Source of the DNA: Suillus spraguei
Lineage: Eukaryota > Basidiomycota > Agaricomycetes > Boletales > Suillaceae
DNA: 64,000 bases
Reading direction: 5' to 3'
Assembly: GCA_016800925.1 (NCBI GenBank)
Contig: JABCPU010000019.1
Coordinates: 310,001-374,000, forward strand
Shown here: piece after piece, positions 1 through 10,234 of the stretch
Layout: the number at the start of each line of letters is the position of its first letter
Numbering within the stretch: the first letter of the stretch is position 1
Notes under the pieces: generated by a model
Databases searched by the model: none
Told to the model about the DNA's origin: nothing
Seen by the model: only the letters and a program-made list of their open reading frames with translations
Translations under genes and position numbers: made by a program

Positions 1-820
1 GACGGCCACGTAGTTTGCACATAATCTGGACGACCGCCGGGTGAACGTTCCGATCAATATATCGCCTGCACCCACTCCGCTCGTCTCAGCTCATCTCTCA
101 GTAAAATTCATACATCTCGGTTCGAAACAGCGGTAACTTGACTTGATCTTATTGCATGGCCTTGGCCTTGCATACTGTTTTTCTGCTCCATGGAAATATC
201 TCGACAGCAGACATGCGGAATTTTTGTCAAGCATTTGGGTTTACACAACCCGGCTATTTCTATTATTTACAGATCCAATTACTCGACAGCCGATAGTACA
301 TGTGCTCAATATTTCTATTTCACCTAATGGTCACGGATAGGAGAACCTGACGAGCGCGATAATCAGACACGAGACGATTGTGCATATGTGTGATTGATCA
401 TAACCGACTTTGGCATTATCATACGGGAACTCGGATATACATCCCCTCTGAACATAACTTATTTGGATAGCGCTCACAACGGCCCTTTGAATAATCTAAA
501 TGAGAAGGATTATTACGAAGGTAATGAGGTGTTGAGGACATGCAATATTATGACAGTAGAATAACTCAGGGGTTGTTCTACACGTGTCAGGACAAGAGTC
601 GGAAAGCTATAACGTGTACTTAATATTTTTGTAAGTTTGATCTTCCAAGAAACCTCATTTTCATGTCACCCAGGGATGGGACGTAATTAAGTTTCACAGC
701 TCACGCGGACCTTTGGGAGTTAGATCAAGCTCTGAGGCACAAATAATTAAATGGAAAATATCACAAATGCCACCTACGTGCTTCAAGCAATATTTTTCAT
801 CATTAACTATACAGCATGCA
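1..820. other. Intergenic, no gene seen
   Basis: No convincing coding region, tRNA or repeat is visible. The one open frame of about 65 codons (143-340, +) has no signal peptide, domain or coding-like composition. The stretch lies downstream of the OST1 gene, whose stop is at 821-823. Confidence 0.5.
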
Positions 821-2521
821 TCACTTCTTGTGTAGGTTCAAATCCACGCGCCTAGCCATGAAGGCAAAAGCAAAAAGGGTGAAGAAAGCAGCACCAACGG
901 ACATGGCTTTCTTTAAGTGAGCCGAGAGGGGAACCCGATACGAGACCTGGACAAAGTATGGTTTTGGTACCTTCAAACCAAACACAAGATATGCACTCAC
1001 ATAGATATGCCTGCGTGTTTGTAAGTCAAGTCCTTGTATTTGAAAGTGACGGCAGGGCGCCCCACGGTATCGAGGTAGCTTATGTGCGTTGACATGCTGT
1101 TAGAAAGTTCGGGGAAAGGGGAGACGAATTCGACATTACTGCAGGTCACATTAGTGAAACCCAAAAACCACAATCTCATTCGACATACGTTGCACCCTCC
1201 GGCAGTATAATTTTGACTTCAGCGTCGTTAACAACAGTTCCAGGAAAGCTCGTCATGACAGGTACGCCAACCACGTATATGCCATTCTTCACATCATAGC
1301 CGACCGAATCTTGCAAAGGCGTGTCGAAGCCAATGGTGCAAGAGTAGTTCCAACCCCCAAGAACTGGGTAGCGTGGCCGCAATTCAAGGACGCTGTATTG
1401 CGTTGCCTTGCTACCCTTCGCGATCGACGGCGTCGTGCGCAAATGGGATGTGGAGACATTCCCGTTCTGATCATAGAAGTACGCATTGGTCACACCAGGG
1501 GGAAGATGCAAAGTGAAGTCGGAGAGAATATGCGGGGTTTGCTGGCGGAGATAAATTTGGCTCTGGTACTCCAAGCGAGAGAAGTGGCCCTTGAGACTGA
1601 ATTCGAAAGTGAACGATGTATCAGAAATGCGAAAGACATCACTTACGTGGGCCCAGCATTGTGGAGGTGAATCTTGTCCTCAATGTTCAAGTTGGAACCC
1701 CAGTGGCTAATCTCTGCCGTACGGCGGAGCGTCTCGACCTCAATGACAGGATAGTCAAAGCTGTAATGAACTGAGACAGATTGCTGATATTTTGCCACGA
1801 AATCTGTATCCGTCTGAATGTCGTGATAAGGACCATAGGTAATGGTTCCCCCAGTTTTGGTGACAGAACCATCCCTCACGAAACTGTCCACGTCATGTGG
1901 GGTAGTATAAGAAATAACGTTTGGCGCCAAGGATCTGTCACGGTAGAATCAGATAATTATAAATACAGCAAGTAGTAGATAGGCATACTTTATCTTTGTG
2001 CGCTGTACGAGGGTAGTGTATGGACTGATAGTGAAAAGGTCAGTATTATATTTAAGCAGCTGAGGATGCCTCTGGGCGGCCTGTTGAGGGAATGGGTGTG
2101 TAACGTGCGTCTGCACAGTCTCCAATACAAGGTTGAGAGTGCCGTTCACAGCCAAGGGTTTTGGAAGGGAAACAGATAACAAATGCTCTGTACTGCATGA
2201 CATGAGTATCGTATACTGAACGACACACAACCCGGCACACCTGGATTCATCCTCGCTGAGCTCAAGAGGTGTAGTCCGGCCCTTTACTTTAACCTCGAGC
2301 CAACTTGTTTTTGCTCGCTCAACCTTGCTAAGCGCGATTTGATATGTAGTTTGTCCTGGTTCGAGAGCCTTGACGGCGTAGGCTGTATTGACGTGTACTA
2401 GCGAACCACCTAGTTCGATGGTGCGGACAATAGCCGTGTTTTCAAAAGCGAGACCAGCTAATGAGAATGAAGGTGCAAGCGCACTCACGAGGAGCAAAGG
2501 AAGTGTCCAGCGTCGTGCCAT
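821..2521 (-). CDS. OST1: Oligosaccharyltransferase subunit OST1 (ribophorin I), spliced
   Basis: This is the ribophorin I/Ost1 subunit of the ER oligosaccharyltransferase, which transfers the preassembled glycan to Asn-X-Ser/Thr on nascent proteins. The first exon (2521 to about 1950) starts with a signal peptide (MARRWTLPLLLVSALAPSFS), followed by the family start FENTAIVRTIELGG. Further exons cover about 1930-1643 (ending HLHNAGPT), 1574-1176 (starting MEYQSQIYLRQQ) and 1160-997. The final exon, about 957-821, encodes YFVQVSYRVPLSAHLKK, one membrane helix and the tail DLNLHKK before the stop. A lumenal domain with a single C-terminal membrane span and a short basic cytosolic tail fits the family. 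Introns are short with GT..AG ends. The neighbour uL22m is on the same strand 212 bp upstream. The family call is firm; exact exon borders are inferred. Confidence 0.92.
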
Positions 2522-2732
2522 TTGGAGTAGTGGTCTGTTGTAGGAAAGAGCAACGACGTGTCATTGCCCTGTCTGCTATTTTTAGCTATGCTAATAATTG
2601 AGTTCGGATTCATCATAATTCGTTCCGTTGGCAAGCCTTGATAACATATGCCGAAGAGCTCTCACAGCTAGCACTCGAATAAAATCACGATTATATATCA
2701 ACTGAAATTGTAATTAAGACTAGAAACAACCG

Positions 2733-3719
2733 CTACCACTGCCAGGTCCGAGCAGGGTTTCTGAGCGGTACATCCTCCCGAACCAACCCTGCAGAGACTA
2801 TTCTTCGCAAACGCCGCTCGCGTTGCTCCTTCCTCAATTGCTCGAATGTCTTCCCTTCCCTCAAGATCACATGCATGCGCGAATCGGGGTGAACTCTAAT
2901 ACCGAACTTGCCACGTCCTCGAGGCTCTAGTCGTTTTAGTTGCTTGGGTCCCTTGGTCACCCAGGCCTCTGCTATACAATTATTAGAAGGTTCACCCTTT
3001 GTTGAACTATATAGTCAACGTGGCTTACAAACAATGAGTTTGGAAGGATCCATGTTTTTGTATGCCGTCGCATGAAGTTTAGCCGTCGCCAACATGCTCT
3101 TTATCCGGCTTGTGGCTCGCTTTTCACTAAATTGCATTTGCACAATAGCATGGTCAATTGGCTTTCCAGATATCTGCCGGCCAATCATATTGAGCTTCCT
3201 ATGTGAAATTTTGAAGTTAGCAGTGGAGTATTTGTGCTGTCATATAATCAGTTATATGCGCCAAGTATGATAGAGTGTGGATCATACTTGAGTAGCCTTC
3301 TTCTTGACAACAGTAGGAGGGTGTTCGGTAGATGTCGTCTTAGGTTGGCCCACCTTCTCGTGGTTCACAGCTGCCTCGAACACACTCTGCTGGCCCTGTT
3401 TCTCCTGCTCACCCCTTTTCTTCCCCTCCACTGGGTCCGCTTTTCTTGCCTTCGGGGCAAACTTCTCCTGGATCCATTGCAAAGGATTATAGGAACTAGC
3501 GGCCCTGTAAAAATGAAAAAAAAAATGAGAAGCAGAACGCACTTTCTGTTTAACCAACATACCTTCGTTGACATTGCCATTGAATGCGGGATGAAGTTAT
3601 GCGGAACTGTACCGGAGTACCTAAATGACTCGCTATATCGTGTTTAAGCTTGAGAGCTGCTACATCTGCAGAAACATTTACAACATACCACATCTCACTT
3701 GTCTTGCGACAGACTGCAT
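2733..3719 (-). CDS. MRPL22: Mitochondrial large-subunit ribosomal protein uL22m
   Basis: Mitochondrial homologue of bacterial L22, which lines the polypeptide exit tunnel of the large ribosomal subunit. The conserved core is visible on the minus strand: the middle exon (about 3196-3035) reads KLNMIGRQISGKPIDHAIVQ, and the last exon (2960-2733) has the L22 tail GPKQLKRLEPRGRGKFGIR. Upstream, the exon 3506-3290 carries a basic and polar linker (RAASSYNPLQWIQEKF). The start at 3719 (MQSVARQVRC) requires an intron at about 3687-3665 (the shortest in this model) and then keeps frame to QWQCQRRAASS. An unspliced start at 3777 also keeps frame but reads less like a targeting peptide. The N terminus is basic and plausibly a mitochondrial presequence. 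The gene is divergent from YOS1, with only 132 bp between starts. Confidence 0.85.
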
Positions 3720-3851
3720 CCTGCAAAGATTCAAGCCAAGGCCCAACAAATTCAGCCCGCGCCTCTGTCACAGTCACGAGAAGTCACATTGTGCCGACAC
3801 GTTTGCAAGACCGCCGCTGCCAGTCCGCAACCCATCACTGCGAGCAGAACA
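3720..3851. promoter_or_regulatory. Shared divergent promoter of uL22m and YOS1
   Basis: Only 132 bp separate the chosen start codons of uL22m (-) and YOS1 (+), so both core promoters must lie here or overlap the first exons. No clear TATA box is visible. That the two are transcribed from one bidirectional promoter is inferred from layout alone. Confidence 0.45.
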
Positions 3852-4244
3852 ATGCTCACACTCGGAACAATTCTTTACGTTTCGCTCCTTCTAATTAATG
3901 CAATGGCAGTCCTCAGCGAGGACCGATTCCTTGCTAAAAGTGGGAACCGTCATTACTGCTGCTCCATTCGCTGACGCCGTTTTACAGTCGGCTGGTCCTC
4001 AGTTCAGAACCCTAACGCTGGTTTTCAGCCACCATACGATCAATCAGGGTACGGATATACCCAGCAGCAAGATGCTGGTGTCAAAGTCCGATTAATCAAC
4101 CTCATTAGTGCCGTGCGGACCCTCATGCGTAGTAAGTAGCGCGATCCTCGAGTCAGAACCGACACACTTATGTTTCCGTACAAAGTACCACTCATAGGAC
4201 TGAATCTTGTCATAATCGTGTACGAGCTAATTCTCGGTGGCTGA
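3852..4244 (+). CDS. YOS1: Yos1/IER3IP1 family ER-Golgi transport protein, three exons
   Basis: Small membrane protein of the Yip1-Yif1-Yos1 complex, which acts in COPII vesicle transport from ER to Golgi. The exons join cleanly: 3852-3939, 3988-4131 and 4186-4244, giving 96 residues. The family N terminus is plain (LTLGTILYVSLLLINAMAVL then SEDRFLAK), and the first splice restores the conserved I-G-W. Next comes a polar QP/Y-rich loop, then the conserved VRLINLISAVRTLMR and a second helix IPLIGLNLVIIVYELILGG. Both introns (48 and 54 nt) have GT..AG ends. The protein therefore has two membrane spans and normal family length. The gene converges on the GILT-like gene, with stops 65 bp apart. 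Confidence 0.93.
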
Positions 4245-4308
4245 GTGGTATTTGTGTATGTGCACTGACGTGGATCATGAGATTAATGTTACACAATGTC
4301 TAGTTTCT

Positions 4309-5157
4309 TTAGTCAGCGCTGTTGAGTCTGTCATACTCTTCGTTGATTTGTCTGATGAAATCTGCCGGTGAATGACCGCCCTGAGAACACGTTGTAAGCT
4401 CTTGCACATTGTGCGGTAATGTTCACTGCATACCTCGCAGTCATACCAAATGCCATCCCGTATGCATACTTGCCGACCATTAATGATGATTGTACAACTT
4501 TTCCTATTGCTAGCTTAGTTCCTATGGGATCCTCAGATCTTCTACGGACGTACTGAATCTCAGCTGCGATGCTATCCCTGGCGCTCTGTTGCAAAAGTTG
4601 TATTCCTTCTGTTCCGCGGCCGTCTTTTCCTGCGCATTGACCAGCCTTTCCATTTTCCCAGTCGATTCCCGCTGCGTTGGCGCAGTTGAGGGCAGTTTCA
4701 GGCGTGCCGATGTTATCACGCCCCTGAAAGTTTTGGCACTGCACAAAGGACCACCATTCAGAGGTAGGATGGTATTTGGCAGCGCACAACTCTTGCACAT
4801 TTCCGGCACACTCCAATTGTCCATGCTTGCAAGTTGCACCATAAAGGGGTTCCGAGGCATTTGGTCTTCGTCTATGGTGAACTACGTGCTGAGAAGGCAT
4901 GATGCTTGGACGTACTTGGCGATGAATGATAATGAAATCTCTATTTTCTCGCCTACTCTTTGTATTACGCGATTGAACACAGATTCACACAGAATTGCAT
5001 CTGGGCAGCGAGACATGACTCCTAGAACCACTGGCACTTTCATATGATCGGATATTGCTGTTGGAAATTGATACTGCACCGTCAGCGGCGGTGCCAGGGC
5101 CATCGCAATACTGGTTAATCCAAGCAAAGAGAGCGAGAATAGCATGGTATAATACAT
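4309..5157 (-). CDS. GILT-family thiol reductase, secreted or vacuolar
   Basis: Member of the gamma-interferon-inducible lysosomal thiol reductase family, which reduces protein disulfides in acidic compartments. The N terminus is a signal peptide (MYYTMLFSLSLLGLTSIAMA). The presumed active-site region reads SRCPDAILCES, so the two cysteines are five residues apart. The family signature follows the first intron: CKHGQLECAGNVQELC, fitting CX(Q/K)HGxxECxxNxxxxC. Further family features are CANAAGIDW, then IINGRQVCIRDGIWYDCE and a last exon GGHSPADFIRQINEEYDRLN ending at 4309. The last intron (about 4435-4383) has GT..AG ends. Exons were joined by eye; a frame change near 4510 implies one further small intron. 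The gene lies between YOS1 (convergent) and MIX23 (same strand, 118 bp). Confidence 0.85.
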
Positions 5158-5275
5158 AGATGACGGTAGTTGCAGGTGAACGGGCTGTTCTAAAATGCTT
5201 CCGCTATTGCATCATCACCATGTTTATATAAGCAACTAGTTTGGTAAACAAGATTCGACAAAGGCTTCTAGTATC

Positions 5276-6065
5276 TTATGGCGATTCTTGGATGTGAACA
5301 GCATCCCACCACTTCCGCGCCTCGGCATCTGTCAAAGGAGGCGAAAAATACTGACACCTTGATTGAAACGCTGTGTTTGACAAATAGAATAGTGTCAAAA
5401 TCCAGTACGTATAAGACAAGTCAACAACCTCACCGTCAAGTGATCGTTGGCGTACGATCTTCTCAACGGCCAATTCATTGTGAACTTGATTTCTCTGCGC
5501 ATGGATTTATGAAGAAAGGAGTTGCACCGTGAAACCTTCCTTACCTTCACTTCATCCGCAAACAAGGCAGCTTGCGTTTTTCTTTCGGCCCTGGCATCGC
5601 CCTCTTCGCTTGTCAATGACTTTCGCTTCCCCTCCATGGATTGATCGACAATATTGACGCAATAATTTATCATTTCCGTACGCCGTTTCCAGTTCTCTAA
5701 GTTGAAGACAAGCATGAGACTTTTTCAGGATGAATACCGAAGAAGCTCACCGACCAGTTCCTTCCATACGTACGCGCAAGCTTGGTCCTGAATATTGCCT
5801 TTGCCGCTTGTCCCTGCACGATCTCGATCACGGAACTGTGCGTTCGTGCGATTCAACCGCATAGTAATCGTATCATCCAGTCTGCGATATTCTTTGAGAA
5901 GTTCTGTAAGAATTAAGCCGCTAGAAACTACAAATTACGATAAGAAACATAAAATGCACCTTTGAATATGCTAAGGTTGTGACATGTTGATGGGGAGACA
6001 TGAACCAAGTGCGAAGGCGCTTGAACAGCTAAACTACCTAACGTTGGTGGTTGTTTTGAAGGCAT
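5276..6065 (-). CDS. MIX23: MIX23 (CCDC58) mitochondrial intermembrane-space protein
   Basis: Homologue of MIX23/CCDC58, a conserved helical intermembrane-space protein linked to protein import. The start at 6065 opens with MPSKQPPTLGSLAVQAPSHL and then a Cys-containing helix (CHNLSIFK). After an intron comes the diagnostic segment RRLDDTITMRLNRTNAQFRD, followed by GNIQDQACAYVWKEL, NWKRRTEMINYCVNIVDQ and ADEVKRNQVHNELAVEKIVR. The last exon gives SRCQYFSPPLTDAEARKWW and stops at 5276. At least four short introns are needed. The frame across the intron at about 5545-5488 works with an acceptor CAG before AGAAATCAAG. Length and order agree with the family. Good family match; exact first exon less certain. 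Confidence 0.85.
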
Positions 6066-6901
6066 GCCGTTCACGTGTCGGTGAACCGAATTAGTGGGCT
6101 GAAATCGCCCAGTATGGAACGTCGATCAATGATGTCGGTCGGAGGATGCCGGAAATATTTATTTTTAAGTTTTCAGTGAAAAAGGAAAGTGTGGTCTAGT
6201 ATAGGCGCGACTGTCGGGGTTGTTCTTTTGATCAAGAATTCACCACATGTCGGCTGACATTGAGCCTACGTGTCTCGGCGGTGATTATGGCGGCGTTTAC
6301 CTCAGAAAGTCTTCAAAGTAGTCCATCTTTGTCCGCTCATAACGCGCTGCAGAAAGTCCCCTGACAGCGCTTATCAGCGTTATAAAAATTGGAACTCATT
6401 GTCATAGCAGGAAGATGTTGATTGAGATAAGTCAGTTACTTTTTCCCCATTCAACAATGAATACAAAGTACTTGAATGCAATGGTTTTCCAATTATCATC
6501 CGATTATCTTATTTGAACCCAGAAACAAATGATAGGCACGCAATATTATAAAAAATTCCGTCGTATCATTGACAGCGCTTCTGGGGATGTGGATGCTTAA
6601 TCATACATTTATAGTTTACGGCTCCGTTAATTTGCATCAGATAATGAAGATAAGAATTCGCAGAAATAATTCAGTTATAATAATAAGAATAATTGTTCCG
6701 AACATAGCAGGTCCCTAGGTCGCATCCCATCCACGCCGTGGAAAAAATAAATGCTACGACCCATGATATACATATAATAAGCAGACCGTAGACATGACAT
6801 ATCGAGCGCCGACATCACGGCGATATCTGTCAGCCAATAATGTCACATTGGCTTACATCAATACTGACACTCATTAGTGTTCTCGTCGAAGGGGCCAGGC
6901 A
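6066..6901. other. Intergenic, AT-rich, no gene seen
   Basis: About 830 bp between MIX23 and the zinc-finger gene. The part from about 6400 to 6700 is AT-rich with simple TA/ATAA runs. No coding frame, tRNA or repeat with a second copy in the window was recognised. It should hold the MIX23 promoter near its left edge and the 3' end of the zinc-finger transcript near its right edge. Confidence 0.45.
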
Positions 6902-7742
6902 CTAAGGGGCACTGGCGACATTCCATCGTTGCACAGATTCGAAGTCCAAAGTGTCTTGGGGCTGTCCGTTCGTGTGCTTCTTCTTAGACTGCCTTGGAAC
7001 GTATTGGTGCTCGTCGACCATGTGTCTGTGTCTACGTGCTGGATCCTTAAACCACATCCCACAATTATACCGGCATGCGTGTGGCGTGGATCCAGTACTG
7101 ATGAGTAGATTGAGTTAAGAATGGGGCATCGATAAATTGCTCCTTACTGTCCGTGCATGTGAGTATCGAGAGATGTTTTCTGGGGAAAACCTTTGCCGCA
7201 GACACCGCATACGAATGGCCTGCAAATAAATGAGATTGGCGAAGGACACTCATGAATGACCAAGTCACTTACTTATAACGCAAATGAGTTGTTTCAACGT
7301 GGCGTTTGACTAATTGCTTCTTGGACATGTATTTGCACTGTCCTCCAGACTCTGTCGACCAGGTGCACAACCATTTCCGTGTCGTGCCGTCCAAAGTAAA
7401 ACAAGCGTACTTCTCCCACTCTTCTGAATCTGATTTAGGTGGTATTGTTGGGCGCACAATGTGCGATTGATCACTGGAATCACTACCGCATGGACTGTCC
7501 TCGTGTTGACGGTGACGCTCATCGCCGCCACTTGGAATGCTGTGTTTTGCCGAAACATGACGATCAGATTGAGATCTGTGCAATGGTGGGCTACTGATCA
7601 TTTCAGAAGGAGTAGGCGATCGCTGGTAAGGCCTGGAGGAAACAGGAGGTCGGCTATGATTAACTTCAATGTTTACATGTCTGCAAGTCCGTTAAGTGCG
7701 AGGTTGCAAAGAATGCTAAATGAAGTACCTGAGCGGCTCCAT
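6902..7742 (-). CDS. C2H2 zinc-finger protein, probable transcription factor
   Basis: The start at 7742 (MEPLR) splices into HVNIEVNHSRPPVSSRPYQR and a Ser/Pro/His-rich region. Three finger-like units follow: one divergent (KWLCTW, then QCKYMSKKQLVKRHVETTH), one canonical (PFVCGVCGKGFPQKTSLDTH) and one C-terminal (ACRYNCGMWFKDPARRHRH). After the last finger the tail is basic (RQSKKKH) and ends WNVASAP. Introns fall near 7734-7682, 7265-7220 and 7150-7075. Finger spacing in the first unit is atypical, as is common in fungal C2H2 regulators. A DNA-binding role follows from the family; no target can be read. The next gene downstream on the same strand is unrelated. Confidence 0.7.
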
Positions 7743-7919
7743 GATTTTCGTGACGGAAGATGCATGGTAACTAATGAAAGAAGGGCGCCTTAACAGAAGA
7801 TATACGAGTAATTAAGTGCCACCTACTGTCTAGCTGGGGACGAGCTTCTTCGTTTTTGGGGAAGTAAAGTAGGTGTGGAGATGCTGCGGTCAGATAGTGC
7901 CGGGGAGCTGCCAAGGCAA

Positions 7920-8882
7920 CTACATTTTAATGCTCTGTTTCACATTGTTTCTGATAAAAACGCACGGCATGCCAGAAGAATCGCGTAAGCTAGAGATAGA
8001 GCTTGACGATGCCGACCGCGTGGAACCTCGACCGATGTAATCGACATAAAGGGGGCGTGGATAGGGTATCTGAGATTCAGGTTCATAGCGTTCCCAAGCG
8101 TACGTCGCTGTCGGCGCGTTGAAAACTGACAAGGAGACGGGTTGTTGTTGCTGATTGTCGTGGTATGTCTTCAAGTCTGTGCAAGTGCGCCTTTTCAAAA
8201 CGATTAGTATTTTCGCCCAGTGGCATTGAACGTGCATACCTAAGCTGCTCATCTTGTGCTGGCGAGTGTTCCATGAACTTCGTGAATCGAGCAGGTAAAG
8301 GGCGAACATCTCGGTCATATGTTCTTTCGCGAAATAGAGGTGGCAAGGTGTACGGGTTACTCCTTACAAGAATGGCGATTAAGGAGACGAACAAGTGAAT
8401 AATATGAAGAATTACCGTGGAGACAAAGGCAGTATATACCCTCTTCGCTCTGATCGTCGCTGGGAAGTTGACAGATCGCCATATGAGTTCAGTTGACACT
8501 CGTCATGGTCGCTGGAATCCCGCCCCACCTCAGGGAGTGAGTAGCGTGGTTGCTCGGAGTGTATATTAAGACCGCTCATTTCGTGTTTCGGCGAGTCAGA
8601 AGCCCTGTAGGAGTGAAATGAGGATGTGGTAAAGAATGTGGCGTCAGTGATTAGTATACGTAGGAAAATCGTAAGCGAAGTGAACAAAGCAAAGGCGGCA
8701 AAATGTAATAGATTAAAGCACTTTGGGCATCGCCGAAACATGGGGCTCCAGCGATGACCCAGGGCCAAGAGAATGCAATGCCAACATAGGGAGGGAGATG
8801 TTAGATGTGCCACTTGCCATAGGTGTTTCTTAGCTTTGTCAAAGGACTGCTGAGCGTTAGATACGGACGAGAGTGGTGACAT
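7920..8882 (-). CDS. Hypothetical protein with a membrane segment and low-complexity tail
   Basis: Not recognised. The first exon from 8882 (MSPLSSVSNAQQSFDKAKKH) contains one strong hydrophobic stretch (LLHFAAFALFTSLTIFLRIL), then a polar Ser/Asp/Glu-rich stretch ending near SQRRSERR. The following part, read through an intron at about 8440-8370, continues SNPYTLPPLFRERTYDRDVR. After a second short intron (about 8240-8190) a Gln/Ser-rich segment leads to STRSASSSSISSLRDSSG and the stop at 7920. If the first intron is retained, a second hydrophobic stretch (VILHIIHLFVSLIAILV) is added. Codon use looks coding but homology is unknown. Treat the exon model as tentative. Confidence 0.45.
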
Positions 8883-9757
8883 TATTTCTTGAGGACTGAA
8901 TGGACTGGAGAGAGAGGGGTGGTTTTAAGACTTGGTTGAAATGGATGGGTATAAATACAAGTTGATCTGTCCACTCCGGCTGAGGAAGTTGTGTTCATAG
9001 AAAAGGCTACGGGATCAAGAACTAATTTTTCCCAGTATCGACTCCCCATTCTGGTCGGAGATCTCGACAGGGCTTCTTCCAGCTGTGGGCGAACTGGATG
9101 GCACACTGGAGATCAATATTCGCGGGAGATATAACAAAGGCATAGCCCGCGGCCGAAAAGGTGTAAAAGTTGCACTTCGCATTTGTGGGAAAGTGTTTTG
9201 GGGGGCCGGTCAGCGCGCACGCAGACACGTATCAGAAACGAATCCGTTGTGGGTCCGCTCAAGATCGATTAAACCACGATTAAACGGCCCGCAACCGAAA
9301 TGGCTTATTACGTACGCATCGTCCTCACCACAAGGGCTCATCGTGCTAGCGGAACAATGCACGACAACAACGTGGTTGAGGCGAGGAATCAATGGGCCAC
9401 TCCTCACATCTTGACATTGTTCATGCCAAGGCAATTTGCTTGCCCGAGATTTCTGTAAGATGCGCGTGAGTGTTACTAGTACGCGAATATATGTAAATCC
9501 TTCATATGGCTTTTGCTTGCCAAGTTGCCAACCCGCCGCAGCAAGGTACATACATAAAACGGTTATTCGACCTCTTACAATCTACCGACAGAGAAGGCGT
9601 GCAAAACACCTGTATAAATATAGGCCTGTCCTTGATCGTCCTGGAGCACTGCAATTCGTGAGTTATGCTAGAACTTAACCTCCTTGGTAAGGTGGCTAAC
9701 CTCCGGACCCCGGTGCTGCAGGTCATTCGCCGTATACGGCGTAGATCACTACATAGT
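8883..9757. other. Intergenic, nothing convincing
   Basis: Open frames of 70-110 codons exist on both strands, but they overlap each other and lack domains, signal peptides or joinable exons. No RNA gene or repeat was recognised. Confidence 0.4.
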
Positions 9758-10234
9758 TCAACGCTGCGCAATGTGGGAAGTTGACTCGACGACATCCATA
9801 ATCGAATGCGCATCGTGTTCCTGCGCTACCGTGACGAGGCACTTTTGAGCACGAGTCATTTCCGCGCCGCCAGGGGGGCTGGCTAGTGCACGAGGCATAG
9901 CTAGTGCAGCCATCAATGTTCCTCCAGACCTCCGTAAGGGTTTCATGGGCCTCTCGACATCCATATGGTCATCTGATGATTCGCTATCCGAGGAAATGTC
10001 ATCGCTTGACTCGGAGCGTCTACGCTTTGCGGGAGATGACGTAGGAGTATATTTGCCGGAGGTTGCAGATGCAAACACTTCTCGCAGTGTATCATTTGCC
10101 CAAGGGTAAGCTTCCTCCTTTACATGAGAAGCTGATGTACACTTCGTTGGAGAGCTATTCGGCGTGCTTGGGGCTGAGGGCTGTGTGCGGTAACCCTCCA
10201 GTACATCTACGTCACGCGTGCACATACGCGTCAT
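9758..10234 (-). CDS. Hypothetical acidic, Ser-rich, probably nuclear protein
   Basis: A single open frame of 158 codons. It has an N-terminal Ser/Pro/Thr region (QPSAPSTPNSSPT), a basic patch KRRR resembling a nuclear localisation signal, a Ser/Asp run (SSDDISSDSESSDDHMDVE) and a more ordered C-terminal third (TRAQKCLVTVAQEHD). Composition is coding-like and typical of short regulatory proteins, but no domain is recognised. The start may lie in an upstream exon. The opposite-strand frame over the same bases is less protein-like. Confidence 0.4.
   Translation of the reverse strand: MTRMCTRDVDVLEGYRTQPSAPSTPNSSPTKCTSASHVKEEAYPWANDTLREVFASATSGKYTPTSSPAKRRRSESSDDISSDSESSDDHMDVERPMKPLRRSGGTLMAALAMPRALASPPGGAEMTRAQKCLVTVAQEHDAHSIMDVVESTSHIAQR

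Noticed and set aside
143..340. 65-codon open frame on the plus strand
   Set aside because: Random-like composition, no signal peptide or domain, and no joinable exons.
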